A stretch of DNA of 64,000 nucleotides from Mastigamoeba balamuthi (lineage: Eukaryota; Evosea; Mastigamoebida; Mastigamoebidae): NCBI GenBank assembly GCA_902651635.1, contig CACRSC010000005.1, positions 588,577-652,576 on the forward strand, given 5' to 3'. Positions 1-11,081 of this stretch are shown here, one piece after another (position 1 is the first letter of the stretch; the number at the start of each line of letters is the position of its first letter). A program made the position numbers and the translations under genes. A model generated the notes under the pieces. The model was given only the letters and a program-made list of their open reading frames with translations, ran no database searches and was not told where the DNA came from.

Positions 1-399
1 GGAGAGACAAAAGAGGGAACCAGCGCCAACCGCTGCCGTTCTCCTTTAACCGCATTTTCCCGCTGCCCCACAGGTGCACATGCAACGCTCACGCACCGCA
101 CGCGGAGGAGTCCCGAGCAGCGGCTCGCTGGTTCCAGTGCTGCCGTGCTGTGTGCTCCCCGCCCCTTTTTCAGGCACGCGGTCAGCGATGTTGCAGGACG
201 TCGCCGGAGCTTTCTCGCCGTGTTTCCAGAGAACTGCAAAACGGGTTTCCTGAGAGTTTCTCAGACGCGTGTGCTTATAACCCCTGCGCAGCCGCTGCAA
301 CAGTCGTCACCACAATTGCCAGCACAGCAATCACACAAAGTGCGGCACCACTGCGGGTTCGTTCAGCTCGTGCAGAGAAGAAGCAAAACCAACGGAAGA

Positions 400-798
400 A
401 TGCGCAGCGCGTCGGTGGTCCTCGTCCTGGCGGCTGTCGGCGCCCTGCTGGCCCTTGCGGCCGCGGGGCTCATCCAGTGCACGTGCTACTGCTGCGTGAG
501 CAACTCGACCGAGGTGTGCAACCAGCCCGCCAACGCCAGGATCTCGTTCGTCGTGTCCGAGTGGGCCGAGTGCAACAACAGGAGCGGCTTCTGCGGGCCC
601 CGCGACACCGGCTGCAACCTCACGCTGATCGAGGCAAGGCCGCTGCCCGACCAGCACAGCTCACACCGCATGTCGTCGAGCAGCTCGGGACCTGCCAGCG
701 TGGCTGGCCCCTCAGACACCAACAGCAGGTCCGCCGCAGCCGCCGTGGCGGCAGGAGGCCTCCTGGTGGTGGCTCTCTCGTGCCTCGCAGTGCACTGA
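400..798 (+). CDS. Small secreted or GPI-anchored Cys-rich protein, CTCYCC family, copy A
   Basis: Encodes 132 residues in one exon. The first ~22 residues are a typical signal peptide ending near AAAG. The mature part opens with the motif CTCYCC, followed by CNQPAN, a SEWAEC segment and further Cys (GFCGP, GCN), giving about ten Cys in 45 residues, as expected for a disulphide-bonded extracellular domain. N-x-S/T sites (NST, NRS, NLT) are present. A Ser-rich stalk follows and the last ~20 residues are hydrophobic with almost no cytoplasmic tail, which suggests a GPI signal or short anchor. The ATG is chosen because the signal peptide begins there; the frame is open further upstream but shows no such feature. 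I recognise no named family. Copies B, C and D in this window share the Cys core. Confidence 0.75.
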   Translation: MRSASVVLVLAAVGALLALAAAGLIQCTCYCCVSNSTEVCNQPANARISFVVSEWAECNNRSGFCGPRDTGCNLTLIEARPLPDQHSSHRMSSSSSGPASVAGPSDTNSRSAAAAVAAGGLLVVALSCLAVH

Positions 799-1987
799 GC
801 GTGTTGATAACAAAGCAACTTCAAACCAAGAGCACCACATCGTGCTTATGTGTCCCACCTATGTCCGATCGACATGTGTGTCCAGCGGCCTCCTGAGCTC
901 GCTGCAAGGGTGTACACCAGACCCTGGGGCCTCGATGGGTGGTCGGGCGATGCAACTCCCTGAATGTGAACTTCATCTGGCCCCCAGCACAGTGCGCCCT
1001 CTCTGTTGCCTGCAGGCATGCCTCTGTGGAGCAACCAGTCGCTGGTGCTCGGGCAGTGGGTGACGAGAGCTCAGAGGCCTTAAAGCAGGGATTCGGAGTG
1101 AGACTGCGCCCGGCATGGACTTGAATGACTGTCCCAGCGCTGCCGACCCGACTTCCCCGGCTGCTGTCCGGAGCGACGCTCCCGGGGCCAGAGGGAGGCG
1201 CTCGGGGCTCACCGACGCCTGCCGAGCCTGCTGACCGGAGTGCTGCCGTCGGCAGAGCGCAGGGCCTGAACACAGCAGCATACGAAGTGGACGCACGCTG
1301 CGACTGGCTGAGGGCCCTTCTGGGCCTCGTCGTCGTATCCCCTCTGGCGCTTGCCGAGTGTATACGACTGGGGGAGGACAGGGGCATCAGCGACTACGCC
1401 TGTGTAGCGCCATTCAACAGGGGCCTGTGGCGGTCCCTGCGCGGAGACACGGTGCGGAAAAGGGATGCTTGCTTCCCCCTTTGCTTCTCTCGACCCTCGG
1501 TGCCGTCGCGCGCAGTGCCGCGATCCCCGTGGCCCCGGGGCAGTTACGTGCTGTGCTCGGGTTTCTCTGGCGGAATCGTACCACCAGGATTGTCGGCGCT
1601 GGATGGGCTCTCTCTACCAGCCGCTGCCGTTCTCCCTTACGGCATTCCCCCGCTGCCGCACCGGAGCATAAGCCACGCGCACGCACAGCACACACACCGC
1701 ATCGCGAGGGCGCAGCGGAGGTGTCCTGAGCAATGGCTCGCTGGTTCCAGTGCTGCCGTGCCTGTGTGCCACCGCTCCCTTTTTTGGCCACGCGTTCAGA
1801 GATCTTGCAGGACCGATTGAGCTTTGAACCGTGTTTCCAAATAACTGCCAGCGGATTTCTCGCGAATTTCTCAGACACGTGTGCTAAAAACCCCGCAGTC
1901 GCTGCGGCAGTCACCACAATTGGCGGCATCGCAACAACACAAGTGCGGCATTAATCCCGTGCAGAGCAGAGGAAACACCATCGCACG

Positions 1988-2386
1988 ATGCGCAGTGCAT
2001 CAGTCGTCCTCGTCCTGGCGGCAGTCGGCGCCCTGCTGGCCCTCGCGGCCGCAGAGCGCATCCAGTGCACGTGCTACTGCTGCGTGGCCAACTCGACCGA
2101 GTCGTGCAACCAGCCTGCCAACGTCAGGATCTCGTTCGTCGTGTCCGAGTGGGCCGCGTGCAGCAGCAAGGGGGGCTTCTGCGGGCCCCACGACGTTGGC
2201 TGCAACCTCACAGTGGTCGAGGCGATCCTGCTGCCCGACCAGCACAGCTCGCACCGCATGTCGTCGAGCAGCTCGGGACCTGCCAGCGTGGCTGGACCCT
2301 CAGACGCCAGCAGCAGGTCCGCCGCAGCCGCCGTGGCGGCAGGAGGCGTCCTGGTGGTGGCTCTCTCGTGCCTCGCAGTGCACTGA
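1988..2386 (+). CDS. Small secreted or GPI-anchored Cys-rich protein, CTCYCC family, copy B
   Basis: Encodes 132 residues, collinear with copy A at 400-798 without length changes. The signal peptide is nearly identical, followed by CTCYCC at residues ~27-32, CNQPAN, WAAC, GFCGP and GCN in the same spacing. Differences from A cluster in the exposed middle (CSSKG against CNNRSG, HDV against RDT), whereas the signal peptide, Ser-rich stalk and hydrophobic C-terminus are almost unchanged. One glycosylation site of copy A is lost here. Tandem to A in the same orientation. The role is unknown; a surface or secreted protein is inferred from the signal peptide, Cys density and hydrophobic end. Confidence 0.75.
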   Translation: MRSASVVLVLAAVGALLALAAAERIQCTCYCCVANSTESCNQPANVRISFVVSEWAACSSKGGFCGPHDVGCNLTVVEAILLPDQHSSHRMSSSSSGPASVAGPSDASSRSAAAAVAAGGVLVVALSCLAVH

Positions 2387-2509
2387 GCGTGTTGATAACA
2401 AAGCAACTTCAAACCAAGAGCACCACATCGTGCTTGTGCGTCCCATCTGCGTCCACTCTACGTGCGCGCCCGTCAGTGGCCTCCTGAACTCGCTGCAAGG
2501 GTTGCACAC

Positions 2510-2890
2510 CAGATGGCGCTGGGGCCGTGGTAGCTAGTCGCTGCCTTGTGTAGCCCCGCCTGTCAGCCCGGCCTGGACCACGGACGCCAGACCTAACCAA
2601 GCAGCTGCGACTGGGCAAGAGCCGGTGCAGGCAGGGGAGGGCTCTCGGACCTGTGACAGGCCCTCATCGGCGTCGGACACCTCCTCCGGTCTACCAAGGC
2701 GTGGTGGCACAACCGCAGGCTCGGGCGCTTCAAGGCCCACCAGCAGCGCCTCTGCAGACCACAACTCAGACCCGCGAGGCCCACATAGGCCACAAAGGCT
2801 ACAGAGGCCACCGAGACAGAAGGCAGCCACGGGGGGGGGGCAGCCGCAGGCACAGCGAGAGGAGCACGCAGAGGCGAAGAAGCAAAGTAA
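2510..2890. other. Intergenic stretch, no gene supported
   Basis: GC-rich sequence between copy B and the convergent SPIN90-like gene. Open frames exist on both strands but have Pro/Arg-rich, low-complexity translations and no recognisable domain. A short G run lies near 2830. Confidence 0.4.
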
Positions 2891-2896
2891 AGCAGG

Positions 2897-4524
2897 TCAG
2901 TCCTGGTCGTTGCAGAGGAGGTCGTAGCCCGCGAGGAGCTGCAGCACTTTGTCAGCGCGGCGGGCGAGGTCGTCGGCCCCCTCGGCGCCGGCGGCCAGCA
3001 CCGCGTCGCGGGCCCCGCGGACGGCGCGGGCGGCCCTGTCGAGGTCCTCCTGGGCCTCGTAGGCCCTGCCGCGCACCGCGGCCCGCACGACGCGCAGCAC
3101 GGGGCGCAGCATGGCCGCGGGGCTGTCCTCGGCGAGCCGCGCGACGACGCCGAGCAGCACGCGCATGTCCGTCGCGTAGAGCACCGCGCGGGCCACAGGG
3201 CCCCGCCGCAGCAGGTCAGCCAGCAGCCGCAGGGCCGCGTCGCCGTAGCGCTCGTCTGCCGCGTGGCGGTTGGCGAGGACGACGAGGAGCTGCCCGATGC
3301 GGCCCTCGCCGACGAGCGGGTGCTCCACGACGCCCTCGACCACGCGGCCCTTGCTCGCCGCCCGCTCCTCGCGCGGCCTGCGCAGGTCGAGCTGCGCGGC
3401 GACGCCCAGCAGCGCGCGCAGGGCGCAGAGGCAGAGCGGGCCCAGGGCGTCGCCCGGGGGCGGGGGGTCGTCGGCCGTCTCGAGCGCCACGTCGAGCAGC
3501 AGCCGCACCAGGTTCCGCCCCAGCTTCGCGCGCTCGCCCGCCGGCAGCGGCCCGCTCACCAGCATGTCCGCCAGGAACGTCAGCGCCAGCTGCGCCTGCT
3601 CCGCGTCCTCGGCCTGCAGGTCGCAGTAGATCTGCATATTCCGGGCCCCCATTTCCCAGATTTCAGCGACGTGTCAGGGGGGCGCGGGCGATGTGGCAGT
3701 GGCGTGGCAGCGGCGTGGCAGATATTTTGCCGGNGCGCGCTCGCCCGCCGGCAGCGGCCCGCTCACCAGCATGTCCGCCAGGAACGTCAGCGCCAGCTGC
3801 GCCTGCTCCGCGTCCTCGGCCTGCAGGTCGCAGTAGATCTGCATATTCGGGCCCCCATTTCCCAGATTTCAGCGACGTGTCAGGGGGGCGCGGGCGATGT
3901 GGCAGTGGCGTGGCAGCGGCGTGGCAGATATTTTGCCGGGCAGAATATCTCGGGCTTTCCAGATCGCCGTGCGGCTCTGTTCTGCCGCTCTTCCAGAACG
4001 GAATGTCGCCCGGTCTTCTTTGGCAGCAGCCCCCCCACCACCCCAATCCCAGCCCTCCCTCTCTCCGGGCGGGGTGTGACGTGTCGGAAACGGCTGGTGA
4101 CGTGGGAATAAGCGTGCCCAGTTCTCGAGGACACCGCGCTCGGCGACGGTCGCGTAGAGCTCGGGCCACGTGTGGCACGCGAAGAGCAGGACCCTCCCAG
4201 CGGCCCTGCGGCCCTCGGCCGAGGCCTCTGCGCGCGCAGTCGCCGGCGCCGGTGGCGAATTCCCCGTTCAGCGATGTGGCAGGCGCAGGCAAAAGTGACG
4301 TCGCAGTGACGTCGCAGCGGCGTGGCAGCCCAGGGGCAGGGGCACGGGGCACTGGGGGGCTCAGGGGCTCAGGGGCGGGCACACGGACCGTCGGAGAAGA
4401 GGACGGGCAGGAGACTCAGCGGCACGGCGAAGCTGTCGGCGCGCAGCTCCGCGTAGACGGGGTCGGCGTCGTCGGTGGCCGCGAACAGCCGCGCGTGCAG
4501 GTCGTGCAGTGCCCGCTCCTCCAT
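2897..4524 (-). CDS. SPIN90/Ldb17-like (NCKIPSD family) Arp2/3 regulator
   Basis: Spliced minus-strand gene. Exon 1 begins at the ATG at 4524 (MEERALHDLHARLF) and ends near 4380. A middle exon around 4240-4115 encodes VLLFACHTWPELYATV. The last exon, from about 3629 to 2897, encodes IYCDLQAEDAEQAQ and then a Leu-rich helical repeat region. The phrase VLYATDMRVLLGVVARLAED fits the conserved segment of the SPIN90/Ldb17/Dip1 leucine-rich domain, which in known members binds Arp2/3 and makes it nucleate unbranched actin filaments. I see no SH3 domain, as in the short fungal and amoebal forms. The region 3640-3940 contains an assembly join (see 3528-3940), so the second intron is probably shorter than shown. 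The family call rests on the helical pattern and one conserved block. Confidence 0.6.
3528..3940. other. Probable assembly join: 206-bp direct duplicate around a single N
   Basis: Positions 3528-3733 recur as 3735 to about 3939, separated only by the N at 3734. Both copies contain the start of the last SPIN90 exon plus flanking intron and differ by about one base (CCGGGCC against CGGGCC). A duplication that begins exactly at an N is best read as overlapping contig ends placed side by side, not as a real tandem repeat. Confidence 0.8.
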
Positions 4525-4837
4525 CCGCACAAGATAGATATTTTGTGAGATCTTTTGGCCGAGATTCTCGTATCTTCCATTTTTTCCTCTGGTGTCTGCC
4601 GCCGACATCAGCTCTCTTTATCGACGAAGCTGCTCTCAGCACCTCGATGCGAGGCGCCTAATATACAGAGGGGCCAAGCGGGGGCGATATCCCATATCAT
4701 ACCCGGAAAACCGCCGAAAAGAGCGACAGTGACGTGTTCGTTCTCCGTGTTTTGGACCCTTCTAGAAAATCCGCCCCGAAATAGCCGCAACGCTGTTCAC
4801 GCATTACAATATAGTTTTGCGACACTGCAGCATTGCC

Positions 4838-6836
4838 ATGGCCGACAGAGACGTCTCCGTCACCGTGACCCGTGCGCCCACGCCGTTCCCTCCCCCGCGC
4901 CCCCCGCGTGGCCCTCACACTCCCCCGCGTGCCCCCGCAGTCGTGGAGGGCAGGGGAGTGCGTGCGCGCAAGAAGAGCTCCACGGCCCTCGTCTTCGTTC
5001 GTCTGCAGATCGACTGCGAGACGTTCGAATCCACCGCCGCGACCGCATCGAGCCCCGACTGGTCCCGCGAGTCCTTCGACTGCGTCAGGTACCCCCGGCA
5101 CTGCACCATCCCCGGAGCCCCCTCTCGCTGCCGGGCTCTCTGCTGCTGTCTCGCTGGGTGTTATACTAATGTGTTCCCCGTGTCTCCGAAAAACCGCGGA
5201 TGCAGGAGCGCCGGGGACCTCGGAGTGCTCACCGTCCAGCTGATCGAGAAGGTGCCCCAGACGGGGCAGGCCGCCGCGGAGGAGCTCCTGGTGCGCTGCT
5301 CCGCCAGGGCGCTGCGGTGCTAACACTGGGGATCTGCTCCGCCCTTCGGGTTTTCCGCAGGCCGAGTCGAAGGTTCCACTGAAAAGTGCGAAAATGCCCC
5401 GAAAGAGCTCTTTCGGGCGTCCGACTGTAACTTACACGAGGTACTGCACATCGTTGTACGTCCACCCAGGCGAGGGTTTCGACAAGTGGCTGGAGCTCGA
5501 CAAGCGCAAGGGGCGCGGGGAGCTCCGCATCTCCGTCAAGGCGACGCCTGTGAGTCCGCATTCCCGACAGCCGCATTTCGAATTACACAATTGGCTCAAT
5601 TCCAAATGCAGCTCCCGTCCCTTGAGAGCATGTACCATATCAGCCAGAGGCTCGGGAGGGGCGCCCACAGCATCGTGTTCGCCGGGACGAAGCTGGACAC
5701 GGGGGAGCTCGTCGCCATCAAGTCCATCAGCAAGGAGAACGAGTCTCCGCAGGACCTGCGTGCCCTCATGCGCGAGATCGACATCATGTGCGCTCAGCTC
5801 CACTCCGCCACTGCCAAAGTACCCCTTCTGACTGCACAGGCCGCAGGAAGCGCCTGAGCCACCCGAGCATCGTGCGCCTGCACGACGTGCTCGTGTACAG
5901 GAAGAAGATACACCTCATTATGGACCAGTGAGCCCATCCCATTTTATTCAAGGGTGAACGACCCTCACGGGGGCGCTGCGGGGTCAGTGTGGACGGCATG
6001 GAGCTGCTGTCGGTGATCGGGAGGCACGGGGGCCAGGAGGAGGGCGCCGCCAAGCGGGTGTTCGCGCAGATGGCGCAGGCGGTGGACTACCTGCACAGCA
6101 TGGGCGTCGCCCACCGCGACCTCAAGCCCGAGAACGTCCTCATCTCGGGCGACATCGACGCTCCCACTGTTAAACTAGTCGACTTCGGTCTCTCTCGAGA
6201 CTGCTGCCAGAACGGTAGGCCACCCTCCCAGCTGCTTCTCTTTACCTGGCTTGCGACTGCCCGAGAGGCAGTGCATTGCCTCCGCGATTTCCTTTTGACT
6301 ACCTGGCCGCACGGTTTGTCACCCTGGTGGTGAACCCAACATTCATTTTTCTGCTCTTTTCTGGCTCATCACCGCAACTGAGTTCAATTGCCTTGCACGA
6401 TTTCTTCAAAAACACCACTTACCCTCTGCGGCCGCTACGACGCGCAGGAATGCTGACGATGTGCGGGTCGCCGAGCTACGTAGCGCCCGAGGTGCTGCAG
6501 TGCCAGCCGTACACTGTGCAGTGCGACATGTGGTCGCTGGGAGTCATCCTCTTCGCGCTGCTCAGCGGCCAGCTGCCCTTCACCGCCGACACCGAGGAGC
6601 AGCTCTTCGCAGCTGTGGCCAAGGGCACCTTCGACATGGCCGGCGCACAGTGGTCCGGCGTAAGCAAGGCAGCGCAGGACCTCGTGCGGGGCCTCTTGGT
6701 CGTCGACCCCGCTCGTAGGATGACGTCGTCGCAGTGCCTCGCGCACAAGTGGCTCGAGGGCGCGGGCTCGCCAGCGCCCAGCGTGCTTGAGTACAACCCG
6801 CAGCGCATCGGCAATGAGGTGTACAAGAGCTTCTAG
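4838..6836 (+). CDS. CAMK-group Ser/Thr protein kinase with N-terminal C2-like region, paralogue A
   Basis: Multi-exon gene starting at ATG 4838 (MADRDVSVTVT, then a GTGCGC donor). The N-terminal part (ALVFVRLQIDC, LGVLTVQLIEK, KWLELDKRKGRGELRISVKA) looks like a divergent C2-type beta sandwich. The kinase domain follows: glycine loop GRGAHSIVFAG, catalytic Lys in VAIKSI, HRDLKPENVL, DFGLS, then [10 protein letters not shown] and SLGVILFALLSGQLPF, ending at the conserved Arg of DPARRMTSSQ. All key catalytic residues are present, so it should be active. The APE motif and C-lobe are CAMK-like (AMPK/CaMK relatives). A short tail after residue KWLEGAG ends in YKSF. It is the first of three tandem paralogues in the same direction and the most divergent of them in the N-terminal region. 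The substrate is unknown. Confidence 0.8.
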
Positions 6837-6948
6837 AACAATCAACTGTGGAGTTCATTGGTTTTCCTCGTCTGTGTAGATCTATAAATGGATCAGAATC
6901 TGAGCGCATTAATCAGTTCACTCTGGAGATAAGAGCATAGCACCGAGG

Positions 6949-8746
6949 ATGTTCAGCCTGGCAGCTGCCACGCAGCAGGACAACAGCGAACCAGAGGAGG
7001 AGCTCGTGTCCATCACCGGTGCGCCCGCCACAGGAGCAACGGCGGAAAGAGAGGAGGCCATTCCGCAGTTCCACCAAAACACGGTGCCCGAAACGGAACT
7101 CATGCACGCGGCCGCGCGCAGTGGACGAGGGCAAGGGGGTGCAGACAGCGAGCAAAGACCCATCGGCGCAGGTGTTCCTGCGGTTCCGCATCGACAACAC
7201 GGCAGAGGCCGTCGCCACGAGGCCCACTTTCGCAGACCACCCGCGCTGGTCCGGCGGCGAGACCATCGAGCTCATCAAGTGCGCGGACCTCTGCGCGCCC
7301 TGCCCTCTCACACGCTGTGTCCATCAGGGACAGGACGCAGAGGAGTGCCCTGGTGCAGCTGATGGAGAAGGGGCACCACACGACGCCCAACGCAGAGACT
7401 CTACTGGTGTGACTGACTTCTTTTTCAGCAAAAACTCACACAGGCTCAAATTCGCCACTGCAGGCTGACACGAGGGTCCAGCTCCAAAGTGCGCTGTGTG
7501 CCTCTTTGCTGATCCCCGAGACTCTGTTTTTGGCTCCCGGATGCAGTTGAACTCTATCGCTTTTTCCAGACTCCAAGAATGGCACTGTGGAACTGGTCAC
7601 GATTCTGACCAGTTTTCCAATGGGATATCAGATAACGGGATTGCGGGCAAGTGGATCAAGCTCGACAAGAGGCGCGGCAAGGGAGAGATCCACCTGGTGA
7701 TCAAGGTCACGCCGGTGGTGCCCGTGTCGGAGAGGTGGGACATCAGGAAGAGAGTCGGGACAGGGGCGCACGGAATCGTCTACGAGGCTATCGAGAAGAA
7801 CACGGGAGACATCGTGGCCATAAAGGTCATCAACAAAGACACAGAGTCCGCCCAGGACATCAAGGGCCTCATGAGAGAGATCGCCAACATGTACGCCCGC
7901 TAGCGGCTCTTTTAAAGCTTTTTTATGTGTGTCTTACGGTTTTTTCATTCCAGGAAGAAACTCGAGCACCCGAACATCGTGAAGCTCCACGAGGTCGTGC
8001 TGACAAAGAAGACGCTCTCCCTGGTCATGGAGTAGTAAGCGAAATAACCGCACCCTATGTTTCATAGTATCAAGCTTACAGTTGACTCAGCGTTGAGGGA
8101 AGAGAGCTGTTCTCCAAGATCAACTCGTGCGGACATCTCAACGAGCAGGACGCCAGGACCGTGTTCAACCAGGTCGTGACCGCTGTGAGCTACTTACACA
8201 GCAGGGGAGTTGCCCATCGCGACCTCAAGGTCCGGGAATCCTCAATCGCCGCACATCAATTATGACTTACTCGGTACATCAGCCCGAGAACATTCTGGTG
8301 GCTGAGGGCCTCAAGGTCAAACTAACCGACTTCGGCCTGTCGATCGACTCCAACATCTCCTGTGCGCACACCCGTTCGCTGTCCGCCAGCTCCCTCTGAC
8401 CGCTCCAGCAGGGATGAAGACGGTCTGCGGGTCGCCGAGCTACGTGGCGCCCGAGGTGCTGCAGTGCCTGCCCTACACGATACAGTGCGACATGTGGTCG
8501 CTGGGCGTCCTGCTCTTCGCGATGCTGAGCGGGCAGCTGCCCTTCGCGGCCGAGTCGACGCGGGAGATCTACGAGGTGATCATGCGCGGGCTGTTCTTCT
8601 TCGAGGGCGCCGTCTGGGAGTCGATCAGCAGCACTGCCAAGGACCTCATCGAGAAGCTCCTCGTCGTCGACGCCAGCAGGCGCATCTCTGCCGCCGAGTG
8701 CCTGCGCCACGAGTGGCTGCGCCCTCTGCAGCAGTGCCTCGAGTGA
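6949..8746 (+). CDS. CAMK-group Ser/Thr protein kinase with N-terminal C2-like region, paralogue B
   Basis: Starts at ATG 6949 ([20 protein letters not shown]) after a 110-bp gap from paralogue A. Exons encode the C2-like region ([65 protein letters not shown]). The kinase lobe has [39 protein letters not shown] and then, after an intron at about 8230-8281, PENILVAEG and DFGLSIDSN. After another intron come [16 protein letters not shown] and [16 protein letters not shown]. The intron placed between HRDLK and PENIL is shared with paralogue C but absent from A, so B and C are the closer pair. The gene ends eight residues after EWLRP, without the tail of A. Catalytic residues are intact. Confidence 0.8.
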
Positions 8747-9004
8747 CCCAGCAGCCCTAACATAGCATATGACGCACTAATCTGAGATCCGAGGCTCCAA
8801 ATCTGGAAAGGGACCATAACATGGAAAAGATCCACTGACTGGCGTCCAATACACTGGCGGTCTTCATTTGACCCCACTCGGCCGCCTTCCCATTGAGAGC
8901 GATTTCCGTGCCCTGCGAGTTCCTCTTGTCTTCAGAAAAAATTGTGACCTGTTCATTACGCCCCCGCTCACTGTTTGACACCGAAAGAAGAACGACCAGC
9001 CTGT

Positions 9005-10839
<1,835 letters not shown>

Positions 10840-11081
10840 CGCGGTGCTCTTCCTACGCCACGGCAGGTGTACTCGATTGTACTTGCACACTACGTTGCTT
10901 CTTCCTGGGTCCCCCCAGGAGCGGGCGTTGCGAGGGGTCCTCTCTTGTTTGACATGATTCCGCGGGTTCTGTTGAAACTCCTGGGGAGGGTTGTGCTCCT
11001 GTCTCAGCCCCCCCGAGCCCTCTGCGGGGCACACGAGCGTTGCCGATCTACACGAGAGTGCCGGGGACGAGGGCGCGCCGC

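Larger units (their letters stand above)
1..2570. repeat. Tandem segmental duplication carrying the first two CTCYCC genes
   Basis: Two direct copies with an offset of about 1.59 kb. The stretch from about 30 to 930 resembles the stretch from about 1620 to 2510: matching blocks occur upstream of the gene (around 31 and 1622, and around 115 and 1725), through the whole coding region (400 and 1988) and into the 3' flank (around 800 and 2388). Coding similarity is high and flanks have diverged more, so the event is not recent. The stretch 1000-1600 between the copies holds no gene I can support. The left copy is cut by the window edge. Confidence 0.8.

Noticed and set aside
1125-1820. 231-codon plus-strand frame between the two CTCYCC copies
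   Set aside because: It crosses into the duplicated flank of copy B, has no domain and no counterpart between other family members; chance frame in GC-rich DNA.
2653-4548. Plus-strand frame of ~630 codons opposite SPIN90
   Set aside because: Runs through introns and the assembly N and is Arg/Pro/Ala low complexity; the minus strand has family motifs and splice sites.
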